Source of the DNA: Pseudomonadota bacterium
GTDB lineage: Bacteria; Pseudomonadota; Alphaproteobacteria; Rhizobiales; Phreatobacteraceae
NCBI GenBank assembly: GCA_023416965.1
Contig: JAEZGJ010000271.1
Coordinates: 1-24,669, forward strand
Direction of reading: 5' to 3'
DNA: 24,669 nucleotides
Each line of letters starts with the position of its first letter. Position 1 is the first letter of the stretch. The notes under the pieces were generated by a model that was not told the DNA's origin, did not search any database, and was given only the letters and a program-made list of their open reading frames with translations. The position numbers and the translations under genes are program-made. Positions 15,207 to 22,001 of the stretch are shown here, piece after piece.

Positions 15207-15878
15207 ATGACGCTGGCCGGCACCGCCGCGCTCCTCTTCGACAGGCGCCCGCTGGCAGCGGCGCTCATCGCCGCCGGCCTCTTCGCGCCCGCAGCCCTCG
15301 CCCAGCAGGCCGGCAGCCCCTTCGTCGGCTTCACCCAGAACCGCAACGACCCGATCAATTTCGAAGCGGACCGTGCCGAGGTCTTCGACACCGAGAAGCG
15401 CGCCGTGCTGTCGGGGAACGTGCGCGTCCAGCAGGGGGAATCGACCTTGCAGACGGCCCGCCTCGTCATCTTCTACGAAGACAACGCCGCCTCGGCCGCC
15501 GGCCGCCCGGCCACCACCACGCCCCGCCAGGGCGGGGCCGGCAATGCCTCGTCCGAGACGCAGAACGTGCGCCGCTTCGAGATGCAGGGTGGCGTCATCG
15601 TCCGGTCGAAGAACCAGACGGCCACCGCCGAGCGTGGTTCCTTCGACGCCCGCCGCAACGAGGCGATCATGGAAGGCAACGTCACGCTGACCCAGTGCGA
15701 GAACGTGCTGCGGGGCGCGCGGCTCCACGCCGACCTCACTGCCAACCGGGTGCGCATCGACGCGGCTCCCTCGGGCGGCCGCGTCTCCGGCATCCTGCAG
15801 GGGACCGGAGGCGGCGGCGGCGCCAGCAACCCGGATTGCGCGCCGGCCCGGCCGCAGGCGCGCAGCCCGCGCGGATAG
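15207..15878 (+). CDS. lptA: LptA, LPS-transport periplasmic bridge protein
   Basis: The protein has 223 residues. A signal peptide covers about residues 1-32 (two Args, hydrophobic core, A-A-L-A). The mature part is an OstA/LptA beta-jellyroll with the D-P-I-N-F-E-A-D-R-A-E-V-F-D start and the later G-N-V-R-V-Q-Q-G and G-N-V-T-L-T-Q strands. It forms the periplasmic bridge between LptC and the outer-membrane LptDE. A Thr/Pro/Gly/Ala insertion (about 93-112) between the beta strands and a Gly/Pro/Arg-rich C-terminal tail are variable features. It lies in a tight operon after lptC and 12 bases before lptB. Confidence 0.9.
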   Translation: MTLAGTAALLFDRRPLAAALIAAGLFAPAALAQQAGSPFVGFTQNRNDPINFEADRAEVFDTEKRAVLSGNVRVQQGESTLQTARLVIFYEDNAASAAGRPATTTPRQGGAGNASSETQNVRRFEMQGGVIVRSKNQTATAERGSFDARRNEAIMEGNVTLTQCENVLRGARLHADLTANRVRIDAAPSGGRVSGILQGTGGGGGASNPDCAPARPQARSPRG

Positions 15879-15890
15879 GACAGCCAGCCC

Positions 15891-16778
15891 GTGTCCGTCA
15901 TCGACCGTGTCTCCGGCCTTCTGGGACGCCGGCCGGCCCAAACGGCCGCCGTCGAGGACGACTGGCTGGTCAAGGAAATGGCCGCCCAGGTGGCAGAGCT
16001 CGATCGCCCGGCCCCGGCCCCGGCGGCGCGCGCCCAGGAGGAGCCACGCTCCGGCGAGGGCGTGATGTCGGTCCACGGGGTGTGGAAGAGCTACAAGGGC
16101 CGCGCCGTCGTGCGCGGGGTCAGCCTCGACCTCAGGCGCGGCGAGGCGGTGGGCCTGCTCGGTCCCAACGGCGCAGGCAAGACCACTGTCTTCTACATGA
16201 TCACGGGCCTGGTCGAGGCCGACAAGGGCCATATCGAACTCGATGGCCACGACATCACAGCCCTGCCCATGTACCGGCGTGCGAGGCTCGGCATCGGCTA
16301 CCTGCCGCAGGAGGCCTCGATCTTCCGCGGTCTCAATGTCGAGGACAATATCCGCGCCGTGCTCGAGGTCACCGAGAAGGACAAGGCCAAGCGCGAGCGC
16401 GACCTCGACGAGCTGCTCGAGGAGTTCACCATCACGCGCCTGCGCAAGAGCCCGGCCATCGCACTGTCCGGCGGCGAGCGTCGTCGCCTTGAAATCGCCC
16501 GCGCGCTGGCGACCCGCCCCTCCTTCATGCTGCTCGACGAGCCCTTCGCCGGCATTGATCCCATTGCGGTCGGCGACATCCAGAACCTCGTGCGCCACCT
16601 GAAGGAGCGCGGCATCGGCGTTCTCATCACCGACCACAACGTGCGCGAGACGCTGGGCCTCATCGACCGCGCCTACATCATCCATTCGGGACAGGTGCTG
16701 ATGGAAGGCACGCCGAACGAGATCGTCTCCAACCCCGACGTCCGCCGCCTCTATCTCGGCGAGGAATTCCGCCTCTGA
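15891..16778 (+). CDS. lptB: LptB, ATPase of the LPS-export ABC transporter
   Basis: The protein has 295 residues from the GTG at 15891. Motifs are Walker A GPNGAGKTT (91-99), Q140 in Y-L-P-Q-E-A-S-I-F, signature LSGGE (192-196), Walker B FMLLDE (212-217) and H249. The Y-L-P-Q-E-A-S-I-F-R and E-P-F-A-G-I-D-P stretches are specific for LptB. It powers lipopolysaccharide extraction with LptFG; those genes are not in the window. The N-terminus is about 55 residues longer than in E. coli LptB, and such extensions occur in Rhizobiales. An internal ATG at 16065, four bases after GAGGG, would give the E. coli-like length and may be an alternative start. Confidence 0.95.
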   Translation: MSVIDRVSGLLGRRPAQTAAVEDDWLVKEMAAQVAELDRPAPAPAARAQEEPRSGEGVMSVHGVWKSYKGRAVVRGVSLDLRRGEAVGLLGPNGAGKTTVFYMITGLVEADKGHIELDGHDITALPMYRRARLGIGYLPQEASIFRGLNVEDNIRAVLEVTEKDKAKRERDLDELLEEFTITRLRKSPAIALSGGERRRLEIARALATRPSFMLLDEPFAGIDPIAVGDIQNLVRHLKERGIGVLITDHNVRETLGLIDRAYIIHSGQVLMEGTPNEIVSNPDVRRLYLGEEFRL

Positions 16779-16786
16779 CTCCAGGG

Positions 16787-16808
16787 AAGAGGCGGGGAAT
16801 GGCCTCTT
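16787..16808 (+). terminator. Hairpin after lptB
   Basis: AAGAGGC (16787-16793) pairs with GCCTCTT (16802-16808) around an eight-base loop, 8 bases past the lptB stop. No T tract follows, so it may be only a partial terminator between lptB and rpoN. Confidence 0.45.
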
Positions 16809-16830
16809 AACTCCTCAGTCATTGGAATCA

Positions 16831-16846
16831 TGGCATGAACCTTGCT
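16831..16846 (+). promoter_or_regulatory. Sigma-54 (-24/-12) promoter upstream of rpoN
   Basis: TGGCATGAACCTTGCT matches the sigma-54 consensus TGGCAC-N5-TTGCW with one change (T for C). The invariant GG (16832-16833) and GC (16844-16845) are exactly 10 bases apart. Transcription would start near 16857, leaving about 50 bases before the rpoN ATG at 16908. Its position directly upstream of the sigma-54 gene supports autoregulation. Confidence 0.7.
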
Positions 16847-16855
16847 GTTCATGCC
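16832..16855. repeat. Perfect 9-bp dyad overlapping the rpoN sigma-54 promoter
   Basis: GGCATGAAC (16832-16840) and GTTCATGCC (16847-16855) are exact reverse complements with a six-base centre, CTTGCT. The dyad spans the -24 and -12 boxes. It could be an operator for a repressor or, in read-through RNA from lptB, a hairpin. Confidence 0.7.
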
Positions 16856-16907
16856 GCCGGCCCTCTATGATGCGGCGCAAGAAACCCCGAGGGATGCGCC
16901 CGAGACG

Positions 16908-18440
16908 ATGGCCCTGTCAGCCCGACTAGAGCTCCGCGTCGGCCAGTCGCTGGTGATGACTCCCCAGCTGATGCAGGCCATCAAGCTCCTGCAGCTGTCG
17001 AATCTCGACCTCGTCGCCTATGTCGAGCAGGAGCTGGAGAAGAACCCGCTTCTGGAACGTGCCGACGCGCCGGAGCCCGCCGTGGACGGCGAGGCACCGG
17101 AGGCCCCCGCCTCCGCCGATCCGGGCGACGCCCAGGCCGGCGACTGGCTGGGGGACGACATGGGCAACAGCCGCACGGACATCGAGGAGCGGCTCGGCAC
17201 CGACCTGGAGAACGTCTTCCCCGACGACAAGGGACCGGAGGCCCGCCACGCGGACGCCGCCTCGGACCCGATGACCTCGTCCTGGTCGAATGTCGGCTCC
17301 GGCGGCAGCGACAACGAGGACTACAATCTCGAGGCCTTCGTCTCCGCCGACCTGTCGCTCGCCGACCACCTGTCGAACCAGCTGACCCTCGCGGTGGAGA
17401 CCCAGGCCGACCGGCTCATCGGCCAGATGCTGATCGATGCGGTGGACGATGCCGGCTACCTCACCGTCACCGTCGAGGAGGTGGCCGAGCGGCTCGGCGC
17501 CGAGGTCGAGGACGTCACCAGCGTGCTCGAGGTGATCCAGAGCTTCGAGCCCTCGGGGGTCGCAGCCCGCAGCCTCGCCGAATGCCTGACCATCCAGCTC
17601 AAGGACAAGAACCGGTTCGACCCGGCCATGCAGGCGCTGGTCGGCCATCTCGACCTGCTCGGCAAGCGCGACTACCAGGCGCTGAAGAAGATCTGCGCGG
17701 TGGACGACGAGGACCTCGCCGACATGGTGGCGGAGATCCGCCGCCTCAATCCGAAGCCGGGCCTCGCCTTCGGCTTCGCCCCCGTCCAGCCGCTGGTGCC
17801 GGACGTCATGGTGCGCGCCGGCCCCGACGGCGGCTGGATCGTCGAACTGAACAGCGAGACCCTGCCCAAGGTCCTGGTCAACCAGAGCTATTACGCTCGC
17901 GTCTCGAAGACGACGAAGAGCGACACGGAAAAGACCTTCCTCGCCGATGCGCTGCAGACGGCGACCTGGCTCGCCCGCGCCCTCGACCAGCGCGCCCGCA
18001 CCATCCTGAAGGTTGCCACCGAGATCGTCCGCCAGCAGGACGCCTTCTTCGCCCTCGGCGTGCAATATCTCAGGCCGCTGAACCTGAAGACCATCGCCGA
18101 CGCCATCAGCATGCACGAATCGACCGTGTCCCGCGTCACCTCCAACAAGTCGATCGCCACCAGCCGCGGCATTTTCGAGATGAAGTATTTCTTCACCTCG
18201 TCCATCGCGAGTTCGGAAGCGGGGGGCGAGAGCCATTCCGCCGAGGCGGTGCGCTATCGCATCAAGCAGATGATCGATGCCGAGACGCCCGACGACGTGC
18301 TCTCGGACGACGCCATCATGGACAGGCTGAAGGCGTCCGGCATCGACATCGCCCGCCGCACGGTCGCAAAATATCGCGAGGCGCTGCGGATTCCCTCCTC
18401 CGTGCAGCGGCGGCGCGAGAAGCAGGCCATGGCGGTGTGA
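16908..18440 (+). CDS. rpoN: RNA polymerase sigma-54 factor
   Basis: The protein has 510 residues. Region I (1-50) has the activator-responsive Gln/Leu-rich pattern L-x-M-T-P-Q-L-M-Q-A-I-K-L-L-Q. An acidic linker (about 55-150), the core-binding region and the helix-turn-helix (about 393-411, T-I-A-D-A-I-S-M-H-E-S-T-V-S-R-V) follow. The diagnostic RpoN box ARRTVAKYRE is at 482-491 and reads the -24 element. The ATG at 16908 gives the normal family start. An upstream TTG at 16842 is in frame, but it lies inside the sigma-54 promoter, so I rejected it. In Rhizobiales rpoN is normally followed by hpf/raiA and ptsN; here a hairpin, a palindrome pair and cysE follow. Confidence 0.97.
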   Translation: MALSARLELRVGQSLVMTPQLMQAIKLLQLSNLDLVAYVEQELEKNPLLERADAPEPAVDGEAPEAPASADPGDAQAGDWLGDDMGNSRTDIEERLGTDLENVFPDDKGPEARHADAASDPMTSSWSNVGSGGSDNEDYNLEAFVSADLSLADHLSNQLTLAVETQADRLIGQMLIDAVDDAGYLTVTVEEVAERLGAEVEDVTSVLEVIQSFEPSGVAARSLAECLTIQLKDKNRFDPAMQALVGHLDLLGKRDYQALKKICAVDDEDLADMVAEIRRLNPKPGLAFGFAPVQPLVPDVMVRAGPDGGWIVELNSETLPKVLVNQSYYARVSKTTKSDTEKTFLADALQTATWLARALDQRARTILKVATEIVRQQDAFFALGVQYLRPLNLKTIADAISMHESTVSRVTSNKSIATSRGIFEMKYFFTSSIASSEAGGESHSAEAVRYRIKQMIDAETPDDVLSDDAIMDRLKASGIDIARRTVAKYREALRIPSSVQRRREKQAMAV

Positions 18441-18442
18441 GG

Positions 18443-18466
18443 CGCGAACCGGCTTCCCGGTTCGCG
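18443..18466 (+). terminator. Perfect 10-bp hairpin right after rpoN
   Basis: CGCGAACCGG (18443-18452) pairs exactly with CCGGTTCGCG (18457-18466) around CTTC, two bases past the rpoN stop. There is no T tract. It is probably a transcription terminator or 3' stabiliser that separates rpoN from cysE. Confidence 0.6.
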
Positions 18467-18500
18467 GAGACTCGTCCGACGATGGGCGGGAACCGGCACC

Positions 18501-18592
18501 CGTCTTGGCCGGGCTTGTCCCGGCCATCCACGACTTGACCACCGGAGTCTGAAGAGAATTCGTGGATGCCCGGCACAAGGCCGGGCATGACG
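18501..18592. repeat. Mirror-image pair of REP-like palindromes
   Basis: Two 32-base arms (18501-18532 and 18561-18592) are inverted copies of each other, matching at 27 of 32 positions and separated by 28 bases. Each arm is itself a hairpin with an 8-bp stem and a five-base loop: TGGCCGGG/CCCGGCCA in the first, and TGCCCGGC/GCCGGGCA as read on the opposite strand in the second. Four of the five differences fall in two stem pairs and are compensatory. The ATCCACG ends face each other. Such elements are dispersed in many copies in Bradyrhizobium-like genomes (from memory). This lies in a 350-base gap (18441-18790); I see nothing in 18593-18725. Confidence 0.8.
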
Positions 18593-18730
18593 CAGGGGTT
18601 GCGTTCGATCCATCCCGGCGTTTCGCGGGCCGGAGCGAGGACCGGTCTTCCAATAACGCCGCGCCTGACGAAACGCACGTCCCACCGCTAACCGCAGCGG
18701 GAGATGGCCATTCCTTCGCGGCGATTTGAC

Positions 18731-18759
18731 TTGAATCGGCCCCCCACAGTGCCCTTATT
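18731..18759 (+). promoter_or_regulatory. Weak candidate promoter of cysE
   Basis: TTGAAT (18731-18736), 17 bases, then CTTATT (18754-18759), 31 bases before the cysE ATG. The match to consensus is poor. It is listed only because cysE is separated from rpoN by hairpins and must have a promoter in this gap. Confidence 0.25.
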
Positions 18760-18790
18760 CCCCTTCATCCATGCTGCGGAGGATCGTTCC

Positions 18791-19645
18791 ATGGCGAAGA
18801 CCCTGGCGACGGGAACCATAATCCCCCTGCCCGCCGATACGGCCGATCTCGCCTGGCACCGGTTGCGCAGCGAGGCCAATGCCATGGCCTCGGCCAATCC
18901 GGAGCTGGCCACGCTCGTCCTGCGCACCATCGGCCGGGCCTCCTCCTTCGAGGACGCGGTCGCCCGCCGCATCTCCGCGCGGCTGGCGACCGGCGACGTG
19001 CCGGCCGACGTGCTCCACGACGCCTTTGGGGAGGCCCTCGAAGCCTCTTCCGCCATGGCCTCGGCCATGCGGGCGGACGCCGCCGCCGTCATCGACCGCG
19101 ATCCCGCCGCCGACCGGCTGATCGAGCCGGTGCTGTTCTTCAAGGGCTTCCATGCCCTGCAGACCCATCGCCTCGCCCACTGGCTGCTCGGCCGCGGCCG
19201 CCGCGACTTCGCCCTCTACCTGCAGAGCCGCTCGTCGGAAGTCTTCCAGACCGACATCAACCCGGCCGTCGTCATGGGCAAGGGCGTCTTCCTCGACCAC
19301 GCCACCGGCCTCGTCGTCGGCGAAACCGCGGTGATCGAGGACGACGTGTCGATCCTGCAGAACGTCACCCTCGGCGGCACCGGCAAGGAGGCGGGCGACC
19401 GCCATCCGAAGGTCCGCCGCGGCGTCCTCATCGGCGCCGGTGCCAAGATCCTCGGCAATATCGAGATCGGCCGCTGCGCCCGCGTCGCCGCCGGCTCGGT
19501 GGTGCTGCATCCGGTGGCGCCGAACACGACGGTCGCCGGCGTCCCGGCCAAGCCGGTCGGCACGGCCGGCTGCGCCGAGCCGTCGCGGGCCATGGACCAG
19601 ATCCTGGCCCGGGAATCGGTCGACGGATTCAGCTACGAGATCTGA
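18791..19645 (+). CDS. cysE: Serine O-acetyltransferase
   Basis: The protein has 284 residues. It makes O-acetyl-L-serine from serine and acetyl-CoA, the first step of cysteine synthesis. The N-terminal helical domain (about 20-150) and the left-handed beta helix of hexapeptide repeats (about 155-255) are the usual CysE layout. D155 (T-D-I-N-P) and H170 (L-D-H-A-T-G) match the E. coli catalytic Asp143 and His158, and H205 (D-R-H-P) matches His193. The chain ends in S-Y-E-I; a C-terminal Ile is the residue that inserts into CysK in the cysteine synthase complex. The ATG at 18791 has GGAGGA 7 bases upstream, so the longer open frame from 18704 is not used. Confidence 0.96.
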   Translation: MAKTLATGTIIPLPADTADLAWHRLRSEANAMASANPELATLVLRTIGRASSFEDAVARRISARLATGDVPADVLHDAFGEALEASSAMASAMRADAAAVIDRDPAADRLIEPVLFFKGFHALQTHRLAHWLLGRGRRDFALYLQSRSSEVFQTDINPAVVMGKGVFLDHATGLVVGETAVIEDDVSILQNVTLGGTGKEAGDRHPKVRRGVLIGAGAKILGNIEIGRCARVAAGSVVLHPVAPNTTVAGVPAKPVGTAGCAEPSRAMDQILARESVDGFSYEI

Positions 19646-19748
19646 GGAGCCGCCTGCGGCATGGGCCCGCAGACCGGACCTGCCGGCCGTGACGAGCGTT
19701 CCTTCCCTGCCCCGGCCCATAGCCGGGCCAAGAGGAGAGAACGACCCC

Positions 19749-20273
19749 ATGAGCCTTGCCGTCAAAGCCGAAGCCCGTTTCATGAAGCATGACGAGCTGG
19801 AGTTGCTCGCGCAGTCCCACAATCCGAACCTGATCGAAGCCGAAGCCAAGGACCTCACGGCGACGCGGGTCCGGATCCGCGACCTCCTGGCCAAGGAGCG
19901 CGGGCTCGTGCGCAGCATGCGACGCAGCATCCGCGGCAAGGCGGAGGAGCGCGGCGGCAGCTTTCCCGGACATGTCGACAAGCCGGCCCGCCGGAAGCAG
20001 GTATTGGCTGCGGCACTGAAGCGCCTCAACAAGGAGCTTGCGCGGCGGCAGGCCATGGAGGCGCGCAATGAAATGAAGGACGCCGCCCGCCGCGCCCTGG
20101 CGATGAAGGAAGCGGCAAGTGGCGATGACCGCCCCTCGTCCGGCCGCACCGCGCGCAAGGGCATGCGGTCCGTGGCGAACGAGAAGCGGCAGACCATCGT
20201 GCACCCGGCCAAGGTCGGCAGCATTTCGCAGCATACGAAGAACCGCCAGGCGGCCCGGGACGCCAGGAGCTGA
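19749..20273 (+). CDS. Small basic protein of unknown function
   Basis: The protein has 174 residues, is very rich in Arg, Lys and Ala, and is largely helical in pattern. I do not recognise a named domain. Visible parts are an N-terminal region M-K-H-D-E-L-E-L-L-A-Q-S-H-N-P (about 12-26), a basic helix R-S-M-R-R-S-I-R-G-K-A-E-E-R-G (about 56-70), R-K-Q-V-L-A-A-A-L-K-R-L-N-K-E (about 82-96) and a loose basic tail. I have an impression of similar small basic proteins in other alphaproteobacteria, but cannot name a family. No signal peptide or membrane helix is seen. The charge suggests nucleic-acid or ribosome binding (inference). The ATG at 19749 follows GAGGAGAG. A 6-bp hairpin, CCCGGC/GCCGGG at 19711-19727, lies just before that site. 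Confidence 0.75.
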   Translation: MSLAVKAEARFMKHDELELLAQSHNPNLIEAEAKDLTATRVRIRDLLAKERGLVRSMRRSIRGKAEERGGSFPGHVDKPARRKQVLAAALKRLNKELARRQAMEARNEMKDAARRALAMKEAASGDDRPSSGRTARKGMRSVANEKRQTIVHPAKVGSISQHTKNRQAARDARS

Positions 20274-20337
20274 TCCGTTCCTCCGGACGATCAGGATCCC
20301 CGGGCGTGGCCTCCCTCCTTCGGCAGGTTGCGAAGTG

Positions 20338-20373
20338 CCGTTTCATGGTGAGAAATAGAGCTTCATGAAACGG
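20338..20373. promoter_or_regulatory. Perfect 10-bp inverted repeat upstream of the acyl-CoA ligases
   Basis: CCGTTTCATG (20338-20347) and CATGAAACGG (20364-20373) are exact reverse complements, 16 bases apart. TTCATG recurs 20 bases apart (20342 and 20362), about two helical turns, and TTCATGAA (20362-20369) is itself palindromic. It lies 40 bases before the ligase ATG and 64 bases after the preceding stop. It could be an operator or a terminator stem. Confidence 0.5.
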
Positions 20374-20413
20374 TTGGTCAGCCGGATACCCGGCGGCCAC
20401 GCACGGGCCCGAC

Positions 20414-21970
20414 ATGCAGCTGACATTGGCCGTCCATCGCGCGCGGCGCCTCTTTCCGACCAAGACCGCCGTGATCTTCGCCGAGAGGCGCTGGACCTGG
20501 GAGCAGTTCGCCGATCGCGTGGCGCGGCTTGCCGGCGTGCTCCGGAGCCTCGGCGTCGGCCCTGGAGACCGGGTTGCCATGCTCTCCCACTCCTCGGACC
20601 GCTACCTCGAGTTCTTCTTCGCCGCCTTCTGGGCCGGCGGCATCGCCGTGCCGGTCTCCACCCGCTATGCGCTTCCCGAAACCGCCTTCCTGATGCAGGA
20701 CAGCGGCGCCAAGGTGCTGCTCGTCGGCGACGAGTTCGTCGAGATGGCCGAAGCGCTGCGGCCGCAATGCCCGGACCTGAGCCACATCATCTTCGCCGGC
20801 GAGGGCGCGCTGCCGGACGGCATGATCGGCTACGAGGCGGCGCTCGCCGGGCAGCACGCGGTCGAGGATGCCCGGCGCAACGGCGATGACGTCGCCGTGC
20901 TGTTCTATACCGGCGGCACGACGGGACGCTCCAAGGGCGTCATGCTCACCCATATCAACTGCATGTCGAACTCGTTCGGCGGCATGGTGCACACCAAGCT
21001 GAGCAGCGATCTCGTCGGCCTCCATGCGGGACCGCTCTATCACGCAGCGGCCGGTTCGCGCGTCTTCACCAACACCCTGCTCGGCGCCACCCATGTGGTC
21101 ATTCCGCGCTTCACGGTGAAGGGCGTGCTGGAGGCGATCCAGCAGCACCGCATCACCTTCACGTCCATGGTGCCGACCATGATGACGATGATCCTCAACG
21201 AGCCCGACCTCGATTCCTACGACCTCTCCTCGCTGCAGGTGATCGGCTATGGCGGCGCGCCCATGCCGGTGGCGACGCTGGAGGCGCTGATGCGGCGGCT
21301 GCCGAACGTGCGCTTCGCCCAGGCCTACGGCATGACCGAGCTGTCGCCGGCCTGCACCTATCTCGAACCCGACGACCACTCGCTGGATCCGACGAAGATC
21401 CATCGCCTGGCCTCCGGCGGACGGGTCGTCGTCGGCTGCGACCTGCGCGTCGTCGATCCCGACGACAACGACGTACCGGTCGGCGCCATCGGCGAGATCA
21501 TCGTCGCCGGCCCACTGGTGATGAAGGGCTACTGGAACCAGCCGGAAATGACGGCGGAGGCGCTGCGCGGCGGCTACATGCACACGGGCGATGCCGGCTA
21601 TCTCGACGCCGACGGCTATGTCTACGTCTCCGACCGGATCAAGGACATGATCGTGACCGGCGGCGAGAACGTCTATTCGATCGAGGTCGAGAACGCCGTC
21701 CTCACCCATCCCGCCATCCGCGAATGCGCCGTCATCGGCGTGCCGCACCCGCTCTGGGGCGAGGCTGTGCACGCCGTCGTCACCTTCAAGGCCGGTCAGA
21801 GCGCGACGGCGGAGGAGATCATCGCCCACTGCAAGACGCGCATTGCCGGCTTCAAATGCCCGCAGACCATCGAGGTGCGCGAGGCGATGCCGCTGTCGCA
21901 GGCCAACAAGATCCTCAAGACGGACCTGAGGCGTCCCCACTGGGAGGGGCGGGCACGGGCGGTCAATTGA
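20414..21970 (+). CDS. Acyl-CoA synthetase (AMP-forming), first of a tandem pair
   Basis: The protein has 518 residues of the ANL adenylating superfamily. It activates a carboxylic acid with ATP to an acyl-AMP and then to acyl-CoA in the cytoplasm. Motifs are the phosphate loop Y-T-G-G-T-T-G-R-S-K-G (165-175), Y-G-M-T-E (305-309), T-G-D (391-393), the hinge S-D-R-I-K-D and the C-terminal catalytic Lys K499 in A-N-K-I-L-K, where the usual Gly before the Lys is Asn. The pattern is like long- and medium-chain fatty-acyl-CoA ligases (FadD class), but chain length cannot be decided. The ATG at 20414 has no clear Shine-Dalgarno sequence. The second ligase starts 31 bases later, so one operon is likely. 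Confidence 0.9.
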   Translation: MQLTLAVHRARRLFPTKTAVIFAERRWTWEQFADRVARLAGVLRSLGVGPGDRVAMLSHSSDRYLEFFFAAFWAGGIAVPVSTRYALPETAFLMQDSGAKVLLVGDEFVEMAEALRPQCPDLSHIIFAGEGALPDGMIGYEAALAGQHAVEDARRNGDDVAVLFYTGGTTGRSKGVMLTHINCMSNSFGGMVHTKLSSDLVGLHAGPLYHAAAGSRVFTNTLLGATHVVIPRFTVKGVLEAIQQHRITFTSMVPTMMTMILNEPDLDSYDLSSLQVIGYGGAPMPVATLEALMRRLPNVRFAQAYGMTELSPACTYLEPDDHSLDPTKIHRLASGGRVVVGCDLRVVDPDDNDVPVGAIGEIIVAGPLVMKGYWNQPEMTAEALRGGYMHTGDAGYLDADGYVYVSDRIKDMIVTGGENVYSIEVENAVLTHPAIRECAVIGVPHPLWGEAVHAVVTFKAGQSATAEEIIAHCKTRIAGFKCPQTIEVREAMPLSQANKILKTDLRRPHWEGRARAVN

Positions 21971-22001
21971 CCCGGCCGAAGTAAGGGAAGGGAGTGCGAC
22001 G

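Noticed and set aside
14769..16685. A 638-codon minus-strand open frame across lptC, lptA and lptB
   Set aside because: It is antisense to three recognisable LPS-export genes and has no motif of its own.
16842..16907. Upstream TTG start of rpoN adding 22 residues
   Set aside because: It lies inside the sigma-54 promoter, and the ATG at 16908 gives the usual family N-terminus.
18704..18790. 29-residue extension of CysE
   Set aside because: The ATG at 18791 has a GGAGGA site at good spacing and matches the family start better.
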